From Arthrobacter oryzae (GTDB taxonomy: Bacteria > Actinomycetota > Actinomycetes > Actinomycetales > Micrococcaceae): a stretch of 64,000 nucleotides of DNA. The stretch's first letter is position 1; every line of letters begins with the position of its first letter. The translations under genes and the position numbers were made by a program. This document shows positions 36,867 to 46,061 of this stretch, piece by piece. The stretch lies in assembly GCF_003634095.1 (NCBI RefSeq), contig NZ_RBIR01000013.1, forward strand, positions 1 through 64,000, given 5' to 3'. The notes below the pieces were generated by a model. The model saw only the letters and a list, made by a program, of their open reading frames with translations, did no database searches and was not told where the DNA came from.

Positions 36867-38282
36867 TTACTTGCTCAGGTTGGCCAGGCGCTGCGGGCTG
36901 AGGAGCTCGGTGAGCTGCTCCGCGGTGAGCAGCCCGTGTTCGAGCACGAGCTCAGCGACCCCCTTGCCCGTGGCGAGGGCTTCCTGCGCGATGGCCGTGG
37001 CCGTGGCATAGCCCAGGTGCGGGTTGAGGGCGGTGACGAGCCCGATTGACTGCTCCACCGTGAGGCGGAGCCGTTCGGTGTTGGCGGTGATGCCCCGGAC
37101 GCAGCGGGCCGTGAGGGTGCGGCAGGCGGCTTCCAGGTGGGAGATGCTCTTGTGGAGGCTGTGGACAATAATCGGTTCGAAGGCGTTGAGCTGAAGCTGG
37201 CCGGCCTCGGCGGCCATGGTGATGGTGACATCGTTGCCGATGACCTCGTAGGCCACCTGGCTGACCACTTCGGGGATGACCGGGTTGATCTTGCCGGGCA
37301 TGATCGAGGAGCCGGACTGCACGGCGGGGAGGTTGATCTCGCCGAAGCCGGCGCGCGGGCCGGAGGACAGCAGCCGGAGGTCGTTGCAGATCTTGGACAG
37401 CTTCACCGCGACCCGCTTGAGCACCCCGGAGAGGTGCACAAAGGCGCCGACATCCTGGGTGGCCTCGATCAGGTCCACCGCTGTGACCAGAGGGAGGCCG
37501 GTGATCTCGGCCAGGTGCCGGCAGGCGGCCTCGGCGTAACCGGCCGGCGCGTTCAGGCCGGTGCCGATCGCCGTGGCGCCAAGGTTGATTTCGTGGATCA
37601 ACAGGTCGGCCTCGGCCAGGCGGAGCCGGTCCTCACCGATCGTGACGGCGTAGGTGCCGAATTCCTGGCCGAGCGTCATGGGGACGGCGTCCTGCAGCTG
37701 GGTGCGGCCCATCTTCACTACCGTACGGAATTCGAGCGCTTTGGCGGCGAAGGCGTCTTCAAGTTCGGTGAGCGCTTCGAGCAGTTCCCGGGCGGCGAAG
37801 ATCGTGCCGAGCTTGACGGCCGTGGGGTAGACGTCGTTGGTGGACTGGCTGAGGTTGACGTGATCGTTGGGGTGCAGCCGGGCGTAGTCGCCCTTGGGGT
37901 GGCCGAGGATTTCCAGGGCCCGGTTGGCGATCACCTCGTTGGCGTTCATGTTCGACGACGTCCCGGCGCCGCCCTGGATGACATCCACCACGAACTGCTC
38001 GCTGAGCTTGCCGTTCATGACGTCGGAGCAGGCCTCCTCAATGGCCTGCGCGCGCCCGGCATCGAGCAGTCCGAGCTCGTGGTTGGTGCGGGCGGCGGCC
38101 AGTTTCACGGCGGCCAGTCCCCGGACCAGGTACATGTTGGAAGAGAGCGGCTGGCCGGTAATGGGGAAGTTCTCCACGGCCCGGAGGGTGTGGACACCCC
38201 AGTAGGCGTCGGCCGGAACATCCCGGTCGCCCAGGAGGTCGTGTTCGGAGCGGAAAGCTGCGGTGTTGTCGATCGAAGTCAT
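36867..38282 (-). CDS. aspA: Aspartate ammonia-lyase
   Basis: The enzyme converts L-aspartate to fumarate and ammonia (EC 4.3.1.1). The 471-residue protein has the fumarase/aspartase signature GSSIMPGKINPV (about residues 324-335) and the conserved HPNDHVNLSQSTNDVYPTA block. It lies 8 bp after the asparaginase gene. Fumarase class II shares the fold, but the asparaginase and permease neighbours support aspartase. Confidence 0.94.
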   Translation of the reverse strand: MTSIDNTAAFRSEHDLLGDRDVPADAYWGVHTLRAVENFPITGQPLSSNMYLVRGLAAVKLAAARTNHELGLLDAGRAQAIEEACSDVMNGKLSEQFVVDVIQGGAGTSSNMNANEVIANRALEILGHPKGDYARLHPNDHVNLSQSTNDVYPTAVKLGTIFAARELLEALTELEDAFAAKALEFRTVVKMGRTQLQDAVPMTLGQEFGTYAVTIGEDRLRLAEADLLIHEINLGATAIGTGLNAPAGYAEAACRHLAEITGLPLVTAVDLIEATQDVGAFVHLSGVLKRVAVKLSKICNDLRLLSSGPRAGFGEINLPAVQSGSSIMPGKINPVIPEVVSQVAYEVIGNDVTITMAAEAGQLQLNAFEPIIVHSLHKSISHLEAACRTLTARCVRGITANTERLRLTVEQSIGLVTALNPHLGYATATAIAQEALATGKGVAELVLEHGLLTAEQLTELLSPQRLANLSK

Positions 38283-38290
38283 GGCTGTCC

Positions 38291-39343
38291 TTACAGGGCG
38301 TCGAAGGCGTTGGGATCGTTGGGGGTCCGGCCGGCACCAAGGAAGTCGGTCGCCTGCAAAAGACCGACGGGCCGGCCGCCGCCCAGCACAGGGGATGCGG
38401 CGAGGCGCGCCAGGGAGGAGGTGTCGACGTCGAGCACGGCCAGGAGCCGCACGGTGGCCGGCATCCGGGCCCGGTCCCCGCCGTCGGAGATCTTCACTGC
38501 GACGCCGCGGCCGTCCGGCAGTCCCACCAGCTGGACACCCTCGAACCCGTCCTTGGCCAGAAGGCCGGGGACCAGGCGCATCAGCGCGGTGACGTCACGG
38601 TCCTCGCCAGCCACCATGTACGGGTGGCGGCGCATGGCGCCGGCGACGGCGGCCTCTGCGCTCTTCCCGGATTCAGCCACTGCGGCCAGCTTGCCGAACG
38701 CACGGGCCATCCCGCGCAGGGTGAGGGCGAAAAGCGGCGTGCCGCAGCCGTCAGTTGACGTGCGCTCCGGCTCCTCGCCGGTCAGCTCCGTCACGGTACG
38801 GGCCACGAGCTGCTGCAACGGGTGCCCCGGGTTCAGGTATCCCCGAACCGGCCAACCGTTGATGACACAGGTGGCGGCCATGGCGGCGTGCTTTCCCGAG
38901 CAGTTCTGCGCCAGCTGGGTGGCCTCACCGCCGCCGCCGAGCCATTCCCCGCGCTCGCGGGCGCCGTAGGGCAGGTCGGTGCTGTTCTCCAGGTCTCCGG
39001 GGGTCAGCCCGTGCAGGTCCAGGATGCGCCGCGCCCCGTCGCGGTGGGCGGCGGCGCCCGAGTGGCTGGCGGCGGCGAGGGCGAGGAGTTCGTCCGGAAG
39101 GTCCAGGCCGGCGCGGACCATGGCGACGGCCTGCAGCGGCTTCAAGGCGGAGCGCGGGTAGAACGGGGCGAGGGGCTCCCCGGCGGCGAGGAGGGTACTG
39201 CCGTCTGCCCCGGTGGCGATTGCCGAGCCGTAGTGGACACTCTCGACCACGCCGTCGCGGGTCTGGACCGCGAGCGGGACGTGCTGCGGGAGACCCGCCG
39301 GGGCCGGCGGGGTGGGGAGGTGCGCGAGGGCGGGAGAAATCAT
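38291..39343 (-). CDS. ansA: L-asparaginase (Asparaginase_II / R. etli type)
   Basis: This 350-residue protein of the Asparaginase_II family (distinct from E. coli AnsB) hydrolyses asparagine to aspartate and ammonia (EC 3.5.1.1). Conserved blocks include FYPRSALKPLQAVAMV, AAASHSGAAAHRDG, QNCSGKHAAMAATC and TDGCGTPLFALTL, with the metal-binding/catalytic Cys and Lys in NCSGKH. The ribosome-binding site AAAGGA precedes the ATG. It is first in the ansA-aspA-ansP run and 103 bp downstream of the FadR-type regulator. Confidence 0.92.
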   Translation of the reverse strand: MISPALAHLPTPPAPAGLPQHVPLAVQTRDGVVESVHYGSAIATGADGSTLLAAGEPLAPFYPRSALKPLQAVAMVRAGLDLPDELLALAAASHSGAAAHRDGARRILDLHGLTPGDLENSTDLPYGARERGEWLGGGGEATQLAQNCSGKHAAMAATCVINGWPVRGYLNPGHPLQQLVARTVTELTGEEPERTSTDGCGTPLFALTLRGMARAFGKLAAVAESGKSAEAAVAGAMRRHPYMVAGEDRDVTALMRLVPGLLAKDGFEGVQLVGLPDGRGVAVKISDGGDRARMPATVRLLAVLDVDTSSLARLAASPVLGGGRPVGLLQATDFLGAGRTPNDPNAFDAL

Positions 39344-39446
39344 TGCGTCCTTTGGCGGTGGTGTCGGGTAGTGCCGGTCAAGCTGCTGATGTGGTGGTTG
39401 GGGCTGGTGAACCTGCCCGCCTTGGCGCGGGGCCGGGTGCCGGCCG

Positions 39447-40142
39447 TCACGGGTTCAGGATCGAGTCGAGGGCAACGCCGACGGCGTGCAGGTGCTGGCT
39501 CATGGCGATGCGCGCCGTTGCCGCGTCGCCGGCCTCGATGGCGGCCAGGATGCGCCGGTGCTCCTCGTCGGAGGCCCGTTGGCGGTCCGCGACCATGTTC
39601 AGGGTCTCGGACTGGTGGGCCAGGGCCTCGCGGATGTCCGCCACGACGTTTTCGAACACCTTGTTCCCGCTGGCCCGCGCGATCAGCGCGTGGAAGCTCG
39701 AGTCCAGGCCCACCCACACTTCGGGGTCGTCCTCGGCGGTCATTGCGGCGACGACGTCCCGCATGGTGTCCAGTTCCTCGGGCGACCTGCGTTCGGCGGC
39801 CAGTCCGGCGGCAGGCACTTCGATGTGGGGCCGGGCCTCGGTGAGGTCATGCGCGGAGTACTGGCCCAGGACCAGGTCGTTGGCCACGCGGTTGGCGACG
39901 ACGAACGTGCCCCGCCCGGTCCGCGTGACGGTCAGGCCCAGTGCGGTGCAGGAGCGCAGGGCCTCGCGGACTACGGAGCGGCTCACGCCGTACTGCTGGG
40001 CCAGTGTGGCCTCCGAGCTCAGTTTGGCGCCGACGCCGAGCTTCCCGGATTCGATTTCGGCCCGGAGGACATTGAAGACGGCTTCGGCCGCGCTGAGGCG
40101 GGCGAGAGGCTGTCCTGCTGTCCGGCTGTCTGACAGGTTCAC
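39447..40142 (-). CDS. FadR/GntR-family regulator of the asparagine operon
   Basis: This 231-residue protein has an N-terminal GntR winged HTH (VLRAEIESGKLGVGAKLSSEATLAQQYGVSRSVVREALRSC) and a C-terminal FCD ligand domain with conserved D/H residues. It is upstream of ansA, aspA and ansP on the same strand and probably represses them until asparagine or aspartate is present. It starts with GTG. A palindrome CTGTCTGACAG (40126-40136), matching the GT-N3-AC core of FadR-type operators, overlaps its first codons. Confidence 0.9.
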   Translation of the reverse strand: MNLSDSRTAGQPLARLSAAEAVFNVLRAEIESGKLGVGAKLSSEATLAQQYGVSRSVVREALRSCTALGLTVTRTGRGTFVVANRVANDLVLGQYSAHDLTEARPHIEVPAAGLAAERRSPEELDTMRDVVAAMTAEDDPEVWVGLDSSFHALIARASGNKVFENVVADIREALAHQSETLNMVADRQRASDEEHRRILAAIEAGDAATARIAMSQHLHAVGVALDSILNP

Positions 40143-40239
40143 GCTTCAAATATGGCAGGGGTCACACCGGGTGTCAACTGTGACGGCGGCCCGGGGGCAG
40201 GAGTCCGGGCCGCCGTCAGCCCAGCTGTCGGCCGTTTGC

Positions 40240-40848
40240 CTACAACGCGGCGAGCAGCTGCTTCATGTCCGCGATTTCCCTGGTCTGGGCGGACGCGATG
40301 TCCCTGCCCAGCCGCACGGCATCGGCGTTCTCGCCGCTGCGGACCTCTGCATTCGCCATTTCCACGGCGCCCCCGTGGTGCGCGATCATCTGCTGCAGAA
40401 AGAGCTTCGCGGCCTCGTTTCCCTGGGCGGCATCGAGCCTCTTGAGATCGTCGTCGCCCATCATGCCGGACATGGCATGGCCGCCGGCCATCTGCGCGGG
40501 CTCGTTCCAGGCCGTGAGCCAGCCCGTCATCTTCTCGATCTCCGGGCCTTGCGCGGCCTTGATCTTGGTGGCCAGTGCCTTGATCCTCGCGTCGGCCCCT
40601 TGCTTCGCAAGCATCGTCTCGCTCATCTCTACGGCCTGGGCATGGTGGGGGATCATGCCCTGGGCAAAGAGGGTGTCGGTGCCGTTGTGGCCGGCGTCGG
40701 CAGCTGCCGGCCGAGAGCTCGCGGCCGTGGTGCCGTTGCCCATTCCGGCCATGGTGCTACCGGGGTTTGAGCCCGGGGTGGTGGAGCAGCCGGCCAGGGC
40801 AATTATCGCGGCGAGGGCGGTTGCGGAAATGGTGAGGGTCTTGTTCAT
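40240..40848 (-). CDS. DUF305 lipoprotein
   Basis: In this 202-residue protein the lipobox LAGC after a hydrophobic leader marks a secreted lipoprotein. Two ferritin-like DUF305 repeats follow with the motifs MIPHHAQAVEM and MIAHHGGAVEM, separated by a Met/His-rich segment (GGHAMSGMMGDDD). DUF305 proteins often accompany copper resistance, and the His/Met residues could bind metal. The partner gene at 40970 also encodes a His/Cys-containing secreted or membrane protein. Confidence 0.9.
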   Translation of the reverse strand: MNKTLTISATALAAIIALAGCSTTPGSNPGSTMAGMGNGTTAASSRPAAADAGHNGTDTLFAQGMIPHHAQAVEMSETMLAKQGADARIKALATKIKAAQGPEIEKMTGWLTAWNEPAQMAGGHAMSGMMGDDDLKRLDAAQGNEAAKLFLQQMIAHHGGAVEMANAEVRSGENADAVRLGRDIASAQTREIADMKQLLAAL

Positions 40849-40969
40849 GTCAGATCTGTCCTTTGGAATTCCGGCGGCGGACGCCGGCGTCGGGCGGGGC
40901 GGCCGCGCAAGAGGGCGGCGCGCCCGCGGGCATGTTGAAGCGCCGGAAAATCAACGGCGCGGGCCCGGT

Positions 40970-41485
40970 CTACGTCCGGCTGATGGACAGATCGTTGGGT
41001 GTGGGTGAGTCGGGGATGTGCTGGGACGCCGACCACTGGGCCGCGGCGGTGGCGGCCCATGGGCGGGCCAGCGCCATTGTGGTGCCCGGCGGCGGTGCGC
41101 TCAGGGAGGCGCTGGACGCGAAGGGCGTGCACTCCGGGTGTGCGGCCGGCTTCTCGGCGCAGCCGCCCTGGCAGGTGCACGACGCCGGCGTCGGCGTGCC
41201 GCCGGCTGTCGCCGAAGCCGCCGACGCGGGAATGGCGGCGGCGGAAGTGCCCGCCGCAGATTCCATGGCGGCCGAGTGGCCGGCACTGTCCAGGCCGGCA
41301 GGCATGTCATGAGGAACCGCCGCGGACGTGGCCGCGGCGTCCCAGTGGGGCGCCCGGCTGTGCCCTGCGTGGAAGCCGGCAAGGATGTGCATGCCGAGGA
41401 ACCCCGCAATGACGGCAAGGATGCCGGCCAGGAGTGCTGCGCGGCGGAGGAGAGTTGCCGGGGGTGCTGCGGGGGCGGCGGTCAC
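40970..41485 (-). CDS. DUF6153-like membrane/secreted protein
   Basis: In this 171-residue protein one membrane helix (about residues 18-38, GILAVIAGFLGMHILAGFHAGH) is followed by a low-complexity Ala/Ser region with His/Met (HDMPAGLDSAGHSAAM) and a Cys cluster (CTCQGGCAEKPAAHPEC). This matches the general layout of DUF6153, often found next to DUF305 genes. It starts with GTG, with AGGAGG 6 nt upstream. It probably forms a unit with the DUF305 gene 121 bp downstream. Metal handling is inferred. Confidence 0.7.
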   Translation of the reverse strand: MTAAPAAPPATLLRRAALLAGILAVIAGFLGMHILAGFHAGHSRAPHWDAAATSAAVPHDMPAGLDSAGHSAAMESAAGTSAAAIPASAASATAGGTPTPASCTCQGGCAEKPAAHPECTPFASSASLSAPPPGTTMALARPWAATAAAQWSASQHIPDSPTPNDLSISRT

Positions 41486-41720
41486 GGCGGTCCTCCTGTC
41501 TGTGCCCTTGCGCTGCTAACCATCGCGTGAGCCAGTGTTGCGCGGCGGCCCTTCTAGGGTACCGGGGACCCGCGTCCGGTCTCTGGTCCGGGTTCCGTCC
41601 CGCCGGCAGCGCGGCATTCGCGCGGTCAGGGTGTCTGGCGGGCCTCGGGGCTACCTTGCTGTTCCAGCTGGTGATCGTGGGTCCAACGCCCAAAACGGCC
41701 ACGTCCGCGAGCCTGTCGGG

Positions 41721-42677
41721 TCAGATTCCCAGCGTCGCCAGACTCTGCTGCAGCGTTTCCGCCGAACGGTGCAGGGAGGCGAGCTCGCCGTCGTCCATGG
41801 GGGTGTCCAGCACCTTCAGGACCCCACCGTGTCCGACGACGCTGGGCAGCGAGAGCGCGACGCCGGAGATGCCGTACTGCCCGTCCAGCACGGTGGAGAC
41901 GGGAAGCACCGCGTTCTCAGCCCGGACCAGGGCCTCGACGATGCGGGCTCCGGACAGCCCGATGGCGTAGTTGGTGGCGCCCTTTCCGGCGATCACCTTG
42001 TAGGCCGCCTGCGTCACCTCGCGCGCGGTCTCCGCCAGGAGTGCGGGGGTAAAGATGCGCTCGCCGTCGGCCGTCCAGTTGCGGATCGGCACCGGGCCGA
42101 TGGTGGCGCCCGACCAGACCGGGAACTCCGTGTCGCCGTGCTCGCCCACCATGCTGGCATGGACACTGGCGAGTGATACGCCGGCGCGTTCGGCCAGCAG
42201 CCACCGGAGCCGGGAAGTATCCAGGACGGTGCCGGAGGAGAAGATCCGCGATGCGGGCAAACCCGAGATCTTCTGCGCGGCGACCGTCAGGACGTCGCAC
42301 GGGTTCGTGACGAGCACAAAGACCGCGTCCGGGGCCTGCGCCAGCAGTTGCGGCATGAGGTCCTCAAGGATGCGCACGTTGGTGCCCGCAAGGTCCAGGC
42401 GCGTCTGGCCCGGGGCCTGCTTGGCGCCGGCCGTCACAACCACGACGTCGGCGCCCTCCGTGGCGGAGATATCCCCGCCGCCCGTGACGGTAGCCGACGC
42501 GGCGGCGAACTGCGTCCCGTGCGCCAGGTCCAGCACTTCTGCCTCCGCTTTGGTGGCGTTGACGTCGAACAGGGCCACGTGGCTGGCCGAGCCGCGGATC
42601 AGGGCAGCGTAGGCGAGGGACGTCCCGACGCTGCCAGCGCCGACCACCGCTAATTTTGAACCGCTCTTCCGGGACAT
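41721..42677 (-). CDS. ldh: L-lactate dehydrogenase
   Basis: This enzyme interconverts pyruvate and lactate with NAD (EC 1.1.1.27). The 318-residue protein has the Rossmann motif VVGAGSVGTSLAY, the catalytic Arg loop PGQTRLDLAGTN, VTNPCDVLT and the active-site His in GEHGDTEF (about residue 179). The CDV and GQTR pattern favours lactate over malate specificity. It lies 19 bp after an SDR gene on the same strand. Confidence 0.94.
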   Translation of the reverse strand: MSRKSGSKLAVVGAGSVGTSLAYAALIRGSASHVALFDVNATKAEAEVLDLAHGTQFAAASATVTGGGDISATEGADVVVVTAGAKQAPGQTRLDLAGTNVRILEDLMPQLLAQAPDAVFVLVTNPCDVLTVAAQKISGLPASRIFSSGTVLDTSRLRWLLAERAGVSLASVHASMVGEHGDTEFPVWSGATIGPVPIRNWTADGERIFTPALLAETAREVTQAAYKVIAGKGATNYAIGLSGARIVEALVRAENAVLPVSTVLDGQYGISGVALSLPSVVGHGGVLKVLDTPMDDGELASLHRSAETLQQSLATLGI

Positions 42678-42696
42678 TTTTTTGCCTCTTTCCGGC

Positions 42697-43455
42697 CTAG
42701 TTTCCCGGTATTTCTGCCGGGGTCGCGGCGACCGAACCCGCGGTTTCGCCGCCGTCGATCACGAATTCAGCGCCCGTGACATAAGACGATTCGTCCGCCG
42801 CGAGGTACACCAGAAGATCGGCGACCTCCGTCGGCTGGCCGATCCGGTGCAGCGGGACGTGGCCGGTGTCGAAGGTCATGCCCGCCGTCATGGGAGTCTG
42901 GATGACGCCCGGGTGCACCGAATTGACCCGGATGCCCAAGCCGCCAAGGTCCATCGCGGCACTCTTGGTCAGGCCGCGGACCCCGAACTTCGACGCCGTA
43001 TATCCGGCAAGCTGCTCATACCCGCGCAGTCCGGCGATCGATGACACGTTGATGATGGCGGCCGGGCTTGAACGGGCCAGGACCGGCGCCGCGGCCTTGA
43101 TGCCGTTGAACACCCCCGTGAGGTTCACGGCGATGATCCGGGCCCACTGCTCGTGCGCATAGTCATCGATCCGGCCGAAATTCACGATTCCGGCGTTGTT
43201 GACCAGGATGCTGAGGCCGCCAAACGCGCTGACGGCGCCGTCCACTGCCTCCTGCCAGTCGGCCGGACTGGTCACGTCCAGGTGAACGAAGCGGGCGCCG
43301 TCGCCAAGCCGGGCCGCGAGGGCAGCCCCTTCCTCGTCCAGGACATCGCCCACCACAACCTTCGCGCCTTCCTGCAGCATCCGGCCGGCCGTGGCCCCGC
43401 CGATGCCGCGGGCGCCGCCGCTGATCAATGCCACTTTGCCGTCCAGGCGTCCCAC
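42697..43455 (-). CDS. Short-chain dehydrogenase/reductase (classical)
   Basis: This 252-residue classical SDR has the cofactor motif SGGARGIGGATA, NNAG, catalytic Ser in INVSSIAGLRG and YTASK. The acidic residue after strand 2 (VGDVLDEEG) favours NAD. It resembles 3-alpha/20-beta-hydroxysteroid dehydrogenase-like enzymes, but the substrate is unknown. It starts with GTG, with AAGGGAC upstream. It is cotranscribed with ldh. Confidence 0.88.
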   Translation of the reverse strand: MGRLDGKVALISGGARGIGGATAGRMLQEGAKVVVGDVLDEEGAALAARLGDGARFVHLDVTSPADWQEAVDGAVSAFGGLSILVNNAGIVNFGRIDDYAHEQWARIIAVNLTGVFNGIKAAAPVLARSSPAAIINVSSIAGLRGYEQLAGYTASKFGVRGLTKSAAMDLGGLGIRVNSVHPGVIQTPMTAGMTFDTGHVPLHRIGQPTEVADLLVYLAADESSYVTGAEFVIDGGETAGSVAATPAEIPGN

Positions 43456-43595
43456 GGCGTGTCCCTTCCAGGCTGTCTCGCGTCAGGGGGCACTGGCGGG
43501 CCGCCCCTGTCCAGCATCCCGTCGCGTCCGGACTGCGGGCAGGGCCGTTGGACCCTACGGGGGGTGTCGGCAGCTCCTGCCCCGCCCGCATCCCC

Positions 43596-43679
43596 GGTAC
43601 GAACGTGCCGGAATGCCCTTGTTACTGCTCTGCTGCCGGCTCTACACTGTGAATTCAAGGAAAACGGCACGTTCGTACC
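43596..43679 (+). promoter_or_regulatory. hipB promoter flanked by 15-bp inverted repeats
   Basis: GGTACGAACGTGCCG (43596-43610) and its exact complement CGGCACGTTCGTACC (43665-43679) flank a promoter TTGTTA (43619-43624)-N18-TACACT (43643-43648). The right arm lies just past the expected start point. This is a likely pair of HipB operators able to close the promoter. Confidence 0.65.
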
Positions 43680-43727
43680 TATAGATTCAGGTACTGGCGG
43701 GCCTATCTGACCCACGGAGAGGCGGCT

Positions 43728-44048
43728 ATGGGCAACCCGTTTCCGGACCAGCTTGCGGCCGAGGTCCGGTCCCGGCGCAGATCGCTCCGGCTAAGCCAGC
43801 GGGAGCTGGCCGAACTCACCGGGGTCTCGGAACGTTTTGTCCGGTTCGTCGAGCAGGGAAAACGCACCGTGCAGCTGGACTCGCTGCTCGCGCTTTTGGA
43901 CACCCTGGGGCTCGAGCTCCGGGTGCAGACCCGGACCAGCGCCGCCGCCCGCGCCCTCGCCGGCCCGCGTGAGGGCGGCGGCCACGGTCTGCGCGGCGAA
44001 AGGCCAGGTCCTCGCGAAGCCGCGGACGGCCCGGAGGCCCGGCCATGA
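43728..44048 (+). CDS. hipB: HipB-like antitoxin, XRE family
   Basis: In this 106-residue protein residues 8-65 form an XRE HTH (RSRRRSLRLSQRELAELTGVSERFVRFVEQGKRTVQLDSLLALLDTLGL), typical of Y4mF/HipB antitoxins that bind DNA and neutralise HipA. The Gly/Arg/Pro-rich tail may contact the toxin. GGAGAGG precedes the ATG. The stop overlaps the toxin start (ATGA), the usual coupling in type II modules. Confidence 0.88.
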   Translation: MGNPFPDQLAAEVRSRRRSLRLSQRELAELTGVSERFVRFVEQGKRTVQLDSLLALLDTLGLELRVQTRTSAAARALAGPREGGGHGLRGERPGPREAADGPEARP

Positions 44049-45343
44049 GGCACCGCGTCGCGGATGTCTATAAGGCCGGCGTGCTGGCGGCGCGGCTGGA
44101 ACGGCACGACGGCGGCACCCGGTTCAGCTATCTGCCGGCCTACCTGGCGTCCGGGGGCCCCGCCGTCGCGAGCTCGCTGCCGCTCACCACAGTCCCCGTG
44201 CTGTCCGCCGCGGGGGCCGCCCCGCCCTATTTCACCGGGCTCCTGCCCGAGGGGCGGCGGCTCAATGCCCTGCGCCGTTCCGTCAAGACCAGTGTGGATG
44301 ACGAGCTGTCGTTGCTCATCGCGGCCGGCGCCAACCCGGTGGGTGACGTGCAAATTGTGGGCCATGGCGAGAAGCTGGACCCGGACGAGCACGCCGTCGA
44401 ACTTGACCCGGGCACACCCGTGGATTTCGATGCCCTGCTGGGTGACTCCGGGCTGATCGACCCGGTGGCGCTTGCCGGGGTGCAGGACAAGCTGTCCGCA
44501 GGGATGATCTCGATGCCGGTGGCCAGCGCCGGCCGCCGCTACATTCTCAAACTCAACGCGCCCGAGTTCCCGCACGTCGTCGAAAACGAATGCGCCATGT
44601 TCCGCTACGCGGCGCGGCTGCGGATTCCCCTGAGCCGGGTCCGGCTGATCCGCGACGTCGCCGGCCGGCCGGGGCTCCTCGTGGAGCGCTTCGACCGGGT
44701 GCCGGCCGCCCAGACGGAGGGGGCCCAGACGGAGGGGTCCAAAACGATGGTGCCCACGGCGACCGGGTCTACGGCGACGCCCGGGTCACCGAACGCGGTG
44801 CTGCGGCTCGCCGTCGAGGACGGGGCGCAAGTACTGGGGCTGTACCCGGCCGACAAGTACAACGTGGGTTACGGGCAGGTGTGCCATGCCCTCGCCGCGT
44901 ACTGCGCGGCTCCGCTGCCGGCGCTGCGGAATCTGGGCCTGCAGGCGGCATTTGCGTGGCTGACAGGCAACGGGGACCTGCACGCCAAGAACGTTTCGAT
45001 GGTGCAGCAGCCGACCGGAGAATGGTCCATCGCGCCGGTCTATGACATCCCCTCCACCGTGGTCTACGGGGACAAGACGCTCGCGCTGACGCTGGGCGGG
45101 AAGCGGACGGGTATTTCGCGGAGGCATTTCCTGGGCTGGGCCACGGGGATGGGGCTGACAGAGCGCGCCGCTGTCCAACTGCTGGAGCTGGCGCTGAAGG
45201 CCTCCGCACCACTGCTGGCGGACCTTGAGACGGGTACGGCATTCAGCTCCATGACCGTCGACGGCGCCTCACCGTTCCCGGCGCCGGTCACCCGGGACTG
45301 GATCAAGGAGCTCAAACACCGGCGCCGGCTCATGGCGGGGTGA
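44045..45343 (+). CDS. hipA: HipA-family serine/threonine kinase toxin
   Basis: This 432-residue kinase has all key features intact: the ATP-site segment LAGVQDKLSAG, the catalytic loop NGDLHAKN with D311 and N316, and the metal-binding YDIPS with D334. E. coli HipA phosphorylates glutamyl-tRNA synthetase and stops translation, and related toxins use other targets. An insertion near residue 220 contains a tandem AQTEG repeat encoded by 15-bp DNA repeats. Together with hipB it forms a complete, probably active persistence-type toxin-antitoxin pair. Confidence 0.92.
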   Translation: MRHRVADVYKAGVLAARLERHDGGTRFSYLPAYLASGGPAVASSLPLTTVPVLSAAGAAPPYFTGLLPEGRRLNALRRSVKTSVDDELSLLIAAGANPVGDVQIVGHGEKLDPDEHAVELDPGTPVDFDALLGDSGLIDPVALAGVQDKLSAGMISMPVASAGRRYILKLNAPEFPHVVENECAMFRYAARLRIPLSRVRLIRDVAGRPGLLVERFDRVPAAQTEGAQTEGSKTMVPTATGSTATPGSPNAVLRLAVEDGAQVLGLYPADKYNVGYGQVCHALAAYCAAPLPALRNLGLQAAFAWLTGNGDLHAKNVSMVQQPTGEWSIAPVYDIPSTVVYGDKTLALTLGGKRTGISRRHFLGWATGMGLTERAAVQLLELALKASAPLLADLETGTAFSSMTVDGASPFPAPVTRDWIKELKHRRRLMAG

Positions 45344-45363
45344 CGTGCCGGCGTCCTATCGGC

Positions 45364-45981
45364 TCAGAGGTGCTGGATGCCCGCCCGCTGCATGGCGTCT
45401 TTGTACACTTCAACGTTCTTGGTGAGGAGCTCTTCCTGCTTCACCGGCGAGACGGCAAAGGCGCGGCCGCCGAGCGCCGTGGCCTTGTAAATTTTGACGC
45501 CATGGTTCTTCAGCGAGGAGTGGTACGTCTTCTCGAACAGCGTCAGGAAGGAGTGGGCGTCTGCGCCGTGGGCAATGACGGCCGAGACGCGGCGGTTGAT
45601 CTTCAGGAACTGGCGGAAGGGCCGCAGGCCGTCGGTCTTCTCCTGGACGTTCAGGGCCGAGGAGGCCTCCGGGTCGCGGACCCACGGATAGGCGTTCCAG
45701 GGCATCACGTAGCGGGGATCCAGCTCCGCGGCCTCGTAAATGGAGGTGGCGCGGCGGGCGGCCTCATCGTCATTGAAGTGTGAAACAAAGCCCGATTCCG
45801 TGCCCTTGCCGGGGCTGACATGGAGGCTGACAATCCGGCATTCGTCCTCGTCATGGATGGGGTCGATGTAGGGGACCACGGATCCAGGCTTCTTTTCCAT
45901 GAGTTCGTCGCACAGCTGCGTTACGGCGGCAATGTTCGGCTCCTGCAGCAGGGTCTTTTTTTCGTCCCAGTCAATCGTCAC
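45364..45981 (-). CDS. Uracil-DNA glycosylase superfamily-like protein
   Basis: The segments IDPIHDEDECRIVSLHVSPGKGTESGFVSHFNDDEAARRA and MPWNAYPW of this 205-residue protein resemble the motif-1/SGF-S-x-x-N and WN-x-x-PW elements of uracil-DNA glycosylase-fold proteins. The C-terminal IAHGADAH corresponds to the third conserved strand. Catalytic competence is uncertain because the usual GQDPY motif is absent. It starts with GTG, with GGGAG 7 nt upstream. It is convergent with hipA (20 bp). Confidence 0.6.
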   Translation of the reverse strand: MTIDWDEKKTLLQEPNIAAVTQLCDELMEKKPGSVVPYIDPIHDEDECRIVSLHVSPGKGTESGFVSHFNDDEAARRATSIYEAAELDPRYVMPWNAYPWVRDPEASSALNVQEKTDGLRPFRQFLKINRRVSAVIAHGADAHSFLTLFEKTYHSSLKNHGVKIYKATALGGRAFAVSPVKQEELLTKNVEVYKDAMQRAGIQHL

Positions 45982-46061
45982 GATTTCTCCCTCAGCACTT
46001 GGCGTCCAGAATCAGGCGGCTTCCTCCACTCTACGCTTTCGGGGAGAGCGTGTTCTTACGT

